Shown piece by piece: positions 25,048 through 34,300 of a stretch of 64,000 nucleotides of DNA. Position 1 is the first letter of the stretch. Each line of letters starts with the position of its first letter. The notes beneath the pieces are model-generated. The model was not told the DNA's origin and made no database searches. It worked only from the letters and a program-made list of their open reading frames with translations. Origin of the DNA: Epiperipatus broadwayi (taxonomy: Eukaryota; Onychophora; Udeonychophora; Euonychophora; Peripatidae); contig JAQFVV010000043.1 of NCBI GenBank assembly GCA_028023455.1, positions 2,417,483 to 2,481,482 of the forward strand, written 5' to 3'. The position numbers and the translations under genes were made by a program.

Positions 25048-25640
25048 TTACAAAAGATTAGTAAATAAAATAATATTTATAAAAATTTAATTAATATTCT
25101 GATCTATACATTTTGCTTGGCTTTCCTCTTAATGTCATTATTAATCAATATCGATGCTTTTCTCCGTCAATATTATTTATTCAAAAAGCAATAGATTAAT
25201 ACCAGAATTATATTAAAATATTTAATTTAGATATGAACTATTTTATGCAACTATTACAAAAATTTACATATATATATATGTGTATAAAACAATTATCAAA
25301 ATAATACACTATACAGGCTTAAAACCGCATATATATATATGATTCGAACTCAGACTTTCACGCAATCCTCAACTCTCCATGCCATTTCATATTGCTGACC
25401 CATCTGATCACACACATGCTGAAAAGATAAATAATCACCAATAAAGTATTTTATGCTAAACCAGCAATCATCAGTTGGCCAGATTACCATCTCCACACAT
25501 ATATACAATCAGTACTCAGCTTTATATTAAGATAGCCAATCTTCATACATTAACGGACAGGTTTCAAACTACTCCAATTCAAACTCTTCAGCTATCCATT
25601 TTCATTAAAAATCTGATGATAAAACTGTTATAGTCCTCCT

Positions 25641-26135
25641 CTGATTAATGATACGCCAGTGAGAATGGAACTAGACGCAGGGTCTGTAGTGTCTATTGTT
25701 TCAAAAAAGACTTGGGCTATCATTAATAAAAGTAATAAACATAATCTGCATCCTAGCACTAGGACTATAACAGATTATCAGGGTAAAAAAATAAGACTCT
25801 TGGGTCAGACAAAAGTTAAAATAACTATGCCTAATAAAACTATACACCTACCACTGTTAGTGGCATCAGGTGATCACAGTAACTTGTTAGGCCATGACTG
25901 GTTCAGTCACCTAGGCTTTGCAGTGTCAAAGGTGAACCAGATCACAACATTAGCTAAATTAAAGGCTAATTACCCTGAAGTGGTCAAAAAAGATCTAGGT
26001 CAGTATCTAGAACCACCAATTCAGTTATCACTGAATAAAGAGATAAAACCAGAAGTCAACAAAAAGCTGATAACAAAAATGAATGAGAAATTGGAACACC
26101 AGGATTGCCAGAACACCACTAGCTTTGCAGACTAA
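25641..26135 (+). pseudogene. Gypsy aspartic protease and start of RT (pol fragment)
   Basis: The open frame begins within a pol polyprotein (INDTPVRMELDAGS...), so no start codon is meaningful. The flap-type retropepsin site is seen as LDAGS, where the usual DTG is DAG, which should weaken or abolish catalysis. It is followed by the C-terminal protease signature LLGHDWF (about 70 residues on), then a stretch typical of the link to reverse transcriptase (LKANYPEVVKKDLGQY ... IQLSLNKEIKPEVNKKLITK). It ends where the deletion joins integrase. Length is about 160 codons of a normal pol of over 1000. Confidence 0.8.
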
Positions 26136-26373
26136 AGTGCTATGCAGAATGTATAGAGGACCCACTAAATGGATTCCAGCAGTCATGATCCAACAGAAAG
26201 GACTCCACACCCTTATAGTCAAAACAGCAGATGGATGTCAACATCGCCATCGAAAGCAACTTAGACTATATTATACTGATGCAACCACAAGGAATAAAGC
26301 TAGAGACATGCAGTACAAGCAAGGAGGACCAACAAACCGAAGACGGCAGCAAACCAGCACCGAAGCGCGTTAG
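26086..26373 (+). pseudogene. Gypsy integrase C-terminal fragment
   Basis: It lies in a different frame from the protease fragment. VLCRMYRGPTKWIPAVMIQQ, then TADGCQHRHRKQLRLYY match the pattern of the integrase C-terminal (SH3-like) region of Gypsy pol (GxxV..R.YRG..KW.P..I ... R.HR.QL). The integrase catalytic core, RNase H and RT are missing. A 24-bp unit (GCGTTAGTCATCCTCCAGTACACC) is duplicated in tandem at 26366-26413 just downstream. Confidence 0.75.
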
Positions 26374-26457
26374 TCATCCTCCAGTACACCGCGTTAGTCA
26401 TCCTCCAGTACACCTGCATGACTGTTCTCTAGGCTAAATTGTAGCCAGGGGGAGGGA

Positions 26458-27061
26458 TGTTATAGTCCTCCCCTCTCTCAGAAGTAGACTATTCCAGATG
26501 CCTTCTTATCTGATCGGATTAAGCATTGTTTACCACAGGCCAATAGGCTGATGTACAGATAAAAGCATAGCCAATGATTATTACAGGTCAACGAGCAACG
26601 ATGCTTGCTGAATCCGAAGGTTTTCAATAAGGTCAGCGACCTGGGTATAAATAGTCAGCCTTTTGTGAGAATCAAAGAAGAACGTGTCTAACCTGAACAG
26701 ACTCTTTGCGTTCTCCCAGGGAAACTCTGCTAACCTAAACAGCAGCAAGTATTCCTGTTAATAGCACTATGCTATTTAGATCTACGCAGCTAGGCAAGTC
26801 CCAAAGAGACCGGACGCTGCTAAGATCACTCTCGGCTCGAGGCAAGCTGTCTTGAACAGCTGGAAGTCATAGAACCTACCCGTGAGGCAAGCCATCAGGT
26901 GTGGCTGGAAGCAGCGCGCAGAACACAGTTACATTAAACTCCAAGATTCAACTTGTAATTTGTATATATAGTATTGTATATAATAAATATATTAATTGTA
27001 ATACTTGTTTCAGTATTATTTTACCTTATTTATTGTTGGTTGGGTCTGTAAATCCAGAGCA
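26458..27061 (+). repeat. Gypsy 3' LTR
   Basis: About 604 bp from TGTTATAGTCC to AATCCAGAGCA. It contains a promoter-like TATAAATA near 26645 (GGGTATAAATAGTC) and an AATAAA near 26984 that could serve polyadenylation. It is much richer in G+C than its surroundings, which suggests a younger insertion than the host repeats. Confidence 0.7.
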
Positions 27062-27629
27062 AATAAAACAGAAACGATTATTTATCTTTTCAGGGTGTGT
27101 GATCAGGTGGGTCAGCAATGAGATGGCATGGAAAGTTGAGGGTTGTGTGAAAGTCCGAGTTCGAATTTATCAAAATAGTTTAATTTCAATTATGTCTTAT
27201 TATTTAAGATCTACTAATTAAAAAATTTACATTTTCGTAATATTTTTGATCTAGATTTCAGTCTTACATTTTTATACATCTGTCCTAATTTCACCACTTA
27301 TTTGTCCTTTTTAGTCACTTTGTATTGTAGATTTTTTCACTCTTGACAAAGCTAATAATGTTTCTTGAGGAAATTTATAATCTTCTTGGCACTCAATTAT
27401 ATTTTTATAGGGCAAATTTATTTGTTCATGATTCAGAAGATAATGGTAGGTATATTATTAACAGGTTCTAATTGGATGTCTCTCTATATTTGTAATTAAA
27501 TGACAAGAGATTTAATAACCTAAGAGTGCCTTTAGTATATCCCTTTGGTAATTTTTTCTGATAAAATTATTAAACAGCTGGCAGCATAGAATTCTATTTT
27601 AAATTCAATTTGCTAAGTTATTGTAGCTT

Positions 27630-27973
27630 AAACCACTAAACATCACATGATCACCGTCTCTTATACTAGCACATAATTGTTATTAAACAAGGCAAAACTC
27701 TCCATACAGTAGTGCCAACCAGAGTAATCAATGGATGCCAGAAGGCTTGTGCATAAAATCCCTATCTAGTGCTGAAGGGTTGCATTAGATTCTAAGATTT
27801 AGGTGCAGTGCTCTCAGATCCAAGGCTCCTCACAAGGCCACAAGCCAGAAACTAGTCTGGCGATATTGGATGAGTAGCACTAAATAATTTTATGCCCAAG
27901 CCTTCTGGCATCCATTGATTACTCTGGTTGGCACAGGGGTGGCACTACTGTATGGAGAGTTTTGCCTTGTTTG
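27630..27973. mobile_element. foldback element family B, copy 2
   Basis: The flanks are TTGTAGCTT at 27621-27629 and 27974-27982 (9-bp duplication). The asymmetric tail (CCACTAAACATCACATGATC) is on the left here. The arms match copy 1. The plus-strand hammerhead region has ATCCAAGGCTCCTCAC and AGAAACTAGTCTGG, but the CTGACG of the core is deleted. Confidence 0.8.
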
Positions 27974-28424
27974 TTGTAGCTTGTAAGAATTTATAAGCAT
28001 CTATAGATTTTTCTTAAGCGTGTTCTGTTATATAGGAAGGAACTCTGTGGTTTTATTGATAATCTTGGCATCTTTTAGATTATTTCTCGTAGTAATACTA
28101 ATGATGAAATTCTGTAGATTACTAGAGATTAGAACTACTTAGTTAATATTCCTCTTTATAGCACCTACATTTATCACGTCATTAGTATTACAAGGAAATA
28201 TGTTGTTCCTGACTTTTAATCTTCTATGTCACTTTAAATAACAACTTAATAATTTATTCTAATACTGACCCTTTTCTTTAATTAATATTATTTAACCGTT
28301 TAAATTTCCTGATGTAAGTTTCTTATCTTGAAGAAAATTTAAATATTTTTACAATTTATTTTATTCTATGATGAGGACAGTTCTATTTTACAAAGTTTAT
28401 TTACTAACAAGTATAAATCTTCAT

Positions 28425-28672
28425 TAAACCACTATACATCACATGATCACCATTCTTTATGGTTACATAAGCTGTTTCCACAGAGGCTAAACTCTCCATA
28501 CATTGTTGCCACTCAATTCAAGCCAGAGTAATCAATGGATGCACGAAGGTTTGTGCATAAAATCCCTATTGGATGAGTAGGCATTAGATAAGGATTTTTC
28601 ACAAACCTTCCTGCACCCATTGATTACTCTGACTTGCACTGAGTGACACTATTGTATGAAGAGTTTAGCCTC
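28425..28672. mobile_element. foldback element family B, copy 3
   Basis: A 12-bp duplication ATAAATCTTCAT is at 28413-28424 and 28673-28684. The tail is on the left. The middle is deleted, so the arms (GTGCATAAAATCCCTA... / ...AGGATTTTTCACAAACC) meet over 'ttggatgag' and no ribozyme core is left. Confidence 0.8.
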
Positions 28673-29162
28673 ATAAATCTTCATGTTTGGTTTATCATAA
28701 TTCAAATACTTTTAAAGCTGTTAAGTTTCTTTCTTTGGCTATATATACAATGAAATAATTTATATAACCTTAAACATTATCTTATATTGAGTTTATTACC
28801 ATATGCATTATATGAAAGACATTCTCACATTTGACAAGAAGTTTAATGCTAACGATTTACAACAACCTATCTTTACTTTACTAACCCCCACCCCAATTAT
28901 GATAATTTAAACATATCTGATATTGATTCAAACATTTTTAATATTAATAACTATAACTATTCTTTCATTTCTTTTTATGTGCTTTAAACTGATAAAATAC
29001 ACAGATACTATTACAATATTATTTCTTTATTAACTTTTACTTTGCAAAAATGTTATGTTTTTTAATTTAAGATATAGTATCATTTGGCAAAATGTTAAAT
29101 CGATCAATATAGTTATTACCATCTTTTTTCTTTTGTCATATTACCAATTCATCTTATTCATA

Positions 29163-29380
29163 CATATATTGCTTATAATACTTCTTTCATATACACTTCA
29201 ATGCAAACAAATTTTCTTCTTTATTTTCCTTACAGTTTTAAAGCAGAGGAGGCCTGATAAAGCTCTGATGAAGACTGACGGACAGTCGAAACTGTAAGGA
29301 AAATAAAAAAGTTTTTTACGAAAATTTGTTTACATTGAAGTGTATATGATAGAAGTATTATAAGTAATACATATATATAT
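29163..29380. mobile_element. palindromic repeat with hammerhead-like loop
   Basis: The arms 'cttataatacttctttcata', 'tacacttcaatgcaaac' and TTTTCCTTACAG are complementary to CTGTAAGGAAAA ... at 29295-29380. The loop holds, on the plus strand, CTGATGA, A, GACTG, ACGGA, CAGTC, GAAA, CTGTA (about 29267-29299). This is a hammerhead-like core with one extra A before stem II. A decayed partner is at 55660-55750. No clear target duplication. Confidence 0.6.
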
Positions 29381-29499
29381 GAAGATATGCAAAGAAAGTG
29401 AAAGAAAAGAATAAGAGAATATAATTCATCTTAGTCATTATATTTTCTTTCACTACAAATATGCCCACTACTATAAGTATTTACAATTGATAGACACCA

Positions 29500-30095
29500 G
29501 ACGTAGTGCTTATCCAGTTCTAGGCTATCCAATACCTCAGACCAGTTTCAAGCTTATGATTTTCATCAGCGAAGAGCTTTGGATCATGTAATAGCACACT
29601 TGGATCTTTAGATTCTAATCCACCTTTCTAACAGCACACTTATCCCTCTGTTTAATTACATCCTATCAGCTCAAATTAAAAAATATAAATGTCTATAATC
29701 AGAGCGAATTTGCCTGCATAGTCATATAGATCTGTAGCCAGATAAGTATCTACATATCATAGAGATGCCTATAGATGACAAAAAAAACAAACAAACTAAG
29801 GATACCATAATATACAAATACCAAATTGGTTTTAGATCTATAAGAATATACAGGCAAGTTGACTTAGATGTTTTTCAATTTGGGTTGATAGTTTGTTAGT
29901 TAAGCAGACAAGTAAATTTAGCGCAGCTATAAAAAAGGTGCATTGCATCCTAAAAGTCTAAGCACACTGTTCCAAGACTCAAAGCTCCTTACTGATGCAA
30001 GCCATAAGTTCGAAACTAGTCTGGGGATATTGGATAGGTCAGCACTGGATAGAGATTTATTAAGCACCATCATCTGGCATCTATTAGTTATTAAA
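29500..30095. mobile_element. foldback element with two opposed hammerhead motifs
   Basis: The left arm (29510-29640) is the approximate complement of 29940-30080, separated by about 290 bp. The left arm carries a minus-strand hammerhead with intact core (29527-29584). The right arm carries a plus-strand copy with CTGATGC where CTGATGA is needed. This is a relative of family B (shared ATCCAA...GCTC and GGGGATATTGGAT blocks). Confidence 0.6.
29527..29584 (-). ncRNA. hammerhead ribozyme motif, intact core residues
   Basis: Read on the minus strand: AUCCAA (29584-29579) pairs with UUGGAU (29532-29527). CUUCG (29574-29570) pairs with UGAGG (29539-29535), so stem I has 6 and 5 bp around an internal loop. 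The core CUGAUGA is at 29569-29563, GAAA at 29549-29546, and the GUC triplet ends at 29540, where cleavage is predicted. Stem II is weak and of non-standard shape (AA...UU plus bulges). Stem III is the very short kind. Confidence 0.65.
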
Positions 30096-30207
30096 ACTTA
30101 CAGTAGGCAGCACAGTTGTGGTGGAGTATATTTTATTTTTTATATAACGTTATCATCACAATATATATATAGCAATTACAAATGTTTTATAAAGAGCTCT
30201 CAAATAA

Positions 30208-30616
30208 GCTCTTAACAAGTTTTGCAGAATATCCTCAACTCCAGACCGGTTTCTGCTACTGGCTTCATCAATGTGGTGCCAGGATATTCAAGCATTAGTA
30301 TAAAAATATTAGGACCAGCCCAGCATTTTATCTGATGGATAACAAGTAAAAAATCTGAAATTTTCAGACATCCATATGTCTTCCAATCCAACTATCTAAC
30401 TTAAATAGCTATATGGGACTGTTTAAGTTAGATAGCTGGTTTGGAAGACGTATGAATGTCTGAAAATTTCAGATTTTCTATTTAATAGTTATACATTAGA
30501 TAAAGTGCTGGGTTTGTCCTAGTATTTTTAATCTAATGCTTGAATATCCTGGAACCTCACTGACGAAGCCAATAACAGAAACCGGTCTGGGGTTGAGGAT
30601 ATTCTGCAAAGTTTGC
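30208..30616. mobile_element. palindromic element with hammerheads in both arms
   Basis: The arms of about 195 bp meet near 30412. Both contain GCAGAATATCC, the hammerhead region, 'gataaagtgctgggt', 'aatctgaaattttcagaca' and 'agttagatagct'. The left-arm ribozyme (minus, about 30240-30295) keeps GAAA and GUC but has UUGAUGA. The right-arm one (plus) is intact. The outer sequence 'aataagctcttaacaag' is shared with 51905-52125. Confidence 0.75.
30544..30602 (+). ncRNA. hammerhead ribozyme motif with long intact stem I
   Basis: AUAUCCU (30544-30550) pairs with AGGAUAU (30596-30602), and ACCUCA (30554-30559) pairs with UGGGGU (30588-30593), leaving a small internal loop as in natural type I hammerheads. 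The core is CUGACGA (30560-30566; position 7 is free), then GAAA (30578-30581), then a minimal stem III and GUC (30585-30587), with cleavage predicted after 30587. Stem II (AGCCAAUAACA) is very weak in this copy, which is the main doubt about activity. Confidence 0.65.
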
Positions 30617-31112
30617 TATAGCAATATAATATTGATTTTTCCCTTCGTTTCTATTTGTAATTCAAATTTGCATGCATTTTTCACCGGCTTTATGAAGTGG
30701 TTTATAACTATGGTGAACTTCACCAAAAGTGTACTCAGCTTTAGAAAAAAAACATTTTGTTAAGCAGACAAACAAATATATGCAAATTTCAATATAGCCA
30801 TATAACAAAATCTAGTAAACAAGATTTTTTGTAGCCACTATATTTTATAATGATTAAACTTTTGAAAAATTAAAAAAACTATCCTTTGTTTGTAAATTCA
30901 TAAAACCATCAACTAATAAAAAAAATAAAATAAATACAACTGATAAAAAATAACGTACAATTTTCTTTTCAATAATAATTAGAAACAAAGTACTTCCGAT
31001 CAAATAAGTTATCCAAAATTAATTGCATTACAGTATTTTTAAATTCTAAAAAAATATTTTCAATAAGTATTACGCTTTTCAATAAGTATTACGCGCATAA
31101 CTTTTACATACA

Positions 31113-31118
31113 TTTATT
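31113..31118 (-). promoter_or_regulatory. candidate poly(A) signal of ORC6
   Basis: AATAAA on the minus strand, about 95 nt past the ORC6 stop codon. AATAAA is frequent by chance in such AT-rich DNA, so this is only the nearest plausible signal. Confidence 0.35.
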
Positions 31119-31213
31119 ACAATATTTTAAATACAACAAATATATACATATTTAATAAATATTCTATTACTAAAGCGTAATTTAATTCATAAATGCAATT
31201 CTACTCAAATCAT

Positions 31214-31353
31214 CTACGTATTGTCAATGTTGTCTGATGAATTCACTGTAGACCGGCAACCTGCAGATGAGGCTAAAATCTTCTCTTTCCATTCAAAATA
31301 ATCATCATCATTAGAACAATCCTCATCATCTTCATGTTTCATTTTCTTTTCAT
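31214..31353 (-). CDS. ORC6: ORC6 last coding exon
   Basis: Acceptor TTTTTACAG, 140 bp including the TAG stop at 31214-31216. It encodes an acidic stretch (DEKKMKHEDDEDCSNDDD), then YFEWKEKILASS and a short tail. The motif DY.EWK.KIL is the conserved ORC6 C-terminal helix that in other animals contacts ORC3. A family-B foldback (31396-31635) starts 42 bp upstream of the acceptor. Confidence 0.92.
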
Positions 31354-34300
31354 CTGTAAAAAAAAAAAAAAAACCTAATATACACACATATTCAGGGTAA
31401 CGGGTAAAACTCTCCGTACAGTATTGACATCCATGCAAGCCAGAGTAATCAATAGATGAAAAAAAACAAGCTAGAAACTAGCCTGGAGATATTGGATGAA
31501 TAGGCACTAGATAGGGATTTTATGCACAAACCTTGCATCCATTGATTATTCTGGCTAGCACCGGGTGGCACTACTACTGTAAGGAGAATTTTGTGTTATA
31601 ACAGCTTGTGATCATGTGATGTTTAGTGGTTTAATATATTCAGAATGTTACGAATTTAATGCAGATTAAAAGTCTGCGGAGAATGCTTATGTATGTATAC
31701 ATATAAAATTCAATAAAGCGCAATTAAAAAAAACAAAAGTACAACATAAAACATTACTAATATTAACCGTAAACTATTAAAATTTAATACACAACCATGA
31801 TTTCACATATAATAGTTTCTTCAAATGTAAATAAAAAAACATGATCATTATCTCACATTAACGAAAATATTCATAAATGAAATCTCATTTTGTAACCAAT
31901 ATTTTAAAAATACATTTACTAAACTACCTATAATCAAAATCTACTCTCCATTTAACTTTTATAATAAACTTTTCTCATTTCATCACCCAAGAAAGCAAGT
32001 GCCTAAACGGCAAACAGTATTTCATGACTAGAAAAATATAATATTGATATATAAAATTGAATTAATATGTCTACGGTTCTGCACCTAGTTCGTATGAATA
32101 CCCAGCAGATACCAAATAATCATATTTGATAAATGCCTATCCAGTGCTATCATATCTGTATCATCAGATTTGTTTTTGATTTATGGGTTTCGTCAGTGAG
32201 CTGTTTTGGAATGCCCCCATCTAATGTTCCTTTCCTACCGCAACCAACTTTTTTTTATCCACCCGTTTATTTTTATTATCAAAGAACCAGCCTGAAATTC
32301 TTAAACAATCTAACGTTTTGAATCTAAGTTAATTTGCTTATATAGAACTGAAAAATCATTTCGGTATATATATATTAGCGTCCACAATTTTTTAATAATT
32401 AAAAGCATTTATATTCCTTGGCCGGGATTATTATAAAACCAGCAAAATTCCACATAACCCCACCTTATACAATACATTTAAGTAGAAACCTATTCCATTC
32501 CAATTCAGCCAACTAGTATAAGTTTGAGTTAACAGTAGATGTAATGATGGTGATGCTTAAAAAACTCCCAGCCTATGATCTTTTATCAGTATTTTCAGAC
32601 TAGTTTCTAACTTATGGCTTTTTTCAATGAGGAATTTTTGAATCTGTTATCTGATGATTACTCAAGTTTACACTAGATGGCAGAACTGAAGTAGGAATAA
32701 TAGATTTCTACTTGAAAGTATTGTCTAAACTGGGGATCATATGGTGTTTTGTTGATTTTTGAACAACACTGGCTAAGGAAAATTACAGCTGCTAAAAACT
32801 GAAAACAGCAAAATAGAGATACAGAGTTGATGTCAAATCTATACAGCTATGCAAGCAAATTGGCCATAGATGCAAAACATTAAAATGTTTTTGAATTTCA
32901 TGCTGATAGACATTGATAACAAAAAAAAAATGGGTAAAAATGGGAAAAGATGAGATCCATTAGATCCAAATTCAAAATTTCTCAATAATGAACGCTTTGC
33001 ACTACAAAATAGTTTAAAAATATGAATAGATCAGAACTAGAAAGAGATTTGTTAAACATTATCATCTGCCATATATAGATTTCTAAGTGTTGTAATTAGA
33101 AAGAATTTGAACTCAGATTTCCAATCTCACCACAGCTATCCACTCCATCTTACAAAAGTGATACACATGACCATATACATGTCAAAATGATGGTTGTGGG
33201 GAGTTTAAAAGTATGAGTTCAAATCCTGTCTAATTAGTACAGACAATATACTTGTATTTAAATATTACATATTCAGCCTGCATTCTGCCCATCCCTCTTC
33301 TGTGTATTTAAATTGACGTCTAAAGATCTTATACATAAAGGATCAGAGCGACTTAAAGTTGACATGAGTATGACGATAATATTGGCATCAAAAAGGGCTT
33401 TGATCATTCTATTACCAGATTTTCAATGACATGGATGACTGAAGAGTTGGATGGTGGAAAAGATTGATGCCTGTTTGTTAAAGTTTGAAGATGTGCTATC
33501 TTAATATAAACTGAGCACCAATTATATATATGAAAGGGACAAGATAATCTGGGCCAACTGATGAGTGCAAGTTCAGCATGAAATACATATATTGAAGATC
33601 ATTTATCTCTTTCACATAATAATGATTCAAAACAAAACAACACTCTCCATATAGTAGTGCCATCTTGTGCTAAAAAGAGCAATCAATGGATGCCAGAAGG
33701 CTTGTGCATAAAATCCCTATCTAGTGCCTACTCATAGTCTGGGGATATTGGATGAGTAGGCACTAGATAGGGATTTTATGCACAAGCCTTCTGGCATCCA
33801 TTGATTGCTCTTTTTAGCACAAGATGGCACTACTATATGGAGAGTGTTGTTTTGTTTTGAATTGTTTAATAACAATTATTGTGCTAGTATGAGATAGTGA
33901 TCATGTGATGTTTAGTGGTATAATAATGATTCCAGCACAATTGAAATTAAACAACTATATGATGATCTGGACCAAGAGATGAGTGCAGGTTCAGCACGAA
34001 ATACATACATTGAAGATCATTTATCTTTTTCACATAATAATGATTCCAACACAATTGAAATAAAACAACTATATATTACGGACACATTTATGTTTGTCCA
34101 TTGTTAAGGATCTTTTCCACATGTATGTGGTCATGTGTATTGATTGTATAAGATGGAGCAGATGGCTCCCCTTCTAATTACATTAAGTTCAGTAAAGACA
34201 ATATACATGCATTTAAATATTAAAAGTATCATGTAAGATGAGCTCATTCTGTGTTTTGTTGGTTATAAATAATTAAAAAAAAAAAACTGACATCAAGAGT

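Larger units (their letters stand above)
25626..27064 (+). mobile_element. internally deleted Ty3/Gypsy-type LTR retrotransposon
   Basis: It starts TGTTATAGTCCTCC, and the same sequence restarts at 26458 as the 3' LTR, preceded by a polypurine tract (AGGGGGAGGGA, about 26447-26457). The 5' LTR is cut to about 17 bp and fused directly to the protease domain. A second deletion joins protease/RT N-terminus to the integrase C-terminus near 26100. The flanks share ATAAAAC (25619-25625 and 27063-27069), so the exact 3' end is 27061-27064. The element cannot be autonomous. Confidence 0.8.
25304..27166. mobile_element. hammerhead foldback element split by a Gypsy insertion
   Basis: Left arm 25340-25470 (GATTCGAACTCAGACTTTCA, 'ccatgccatttcatattgct', 'gatcacacacatgctgaaaa', 'gataaataatcacc') is mirrored by 27075-27166 ('gattatttatcttttcaggg', 'gatcaggtgggtcagcaatg', GTCCGAGTTCGAAT). 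An exact 11-bp duplication TTATCAAAATA flanks the pair (25293-25303 and 27167-27177). The left arm includes a minus-strand hammerhead with CUGAUGA at 25468-25474 but AAAA instead of GAAA. It is the same family as 11230-12114. The Gypsy element at 25626 interrupts it. Confidence 0.7.
33090..34215 (+). mobile_element. hammerhead element with two tandem motifs, split by a foldback
   Basis: 33090-33240 is a palindromic tRNA-like region (GAATTTGAACTCAGATTT ... ATGAGTTCAAATCCTG). 33480-33617 carries the ribozyme segment, and 33933-34080 repeats 'gaagatcatttatctttttc', 'acataataatgattcc', 'cacaattgaaataaaacaac'. Without the 292-bp foldback inserted at 33629-33920, the two motif units would lie about 115 bp apart. 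It is related to 11230-12114 and 25304-27166. Confidence 0.6.

Noticed and set aside
29935-30110. active hammerhead in the right arm
   Set aside because: CTGATGC replaces CTGATGA; A9 is required.
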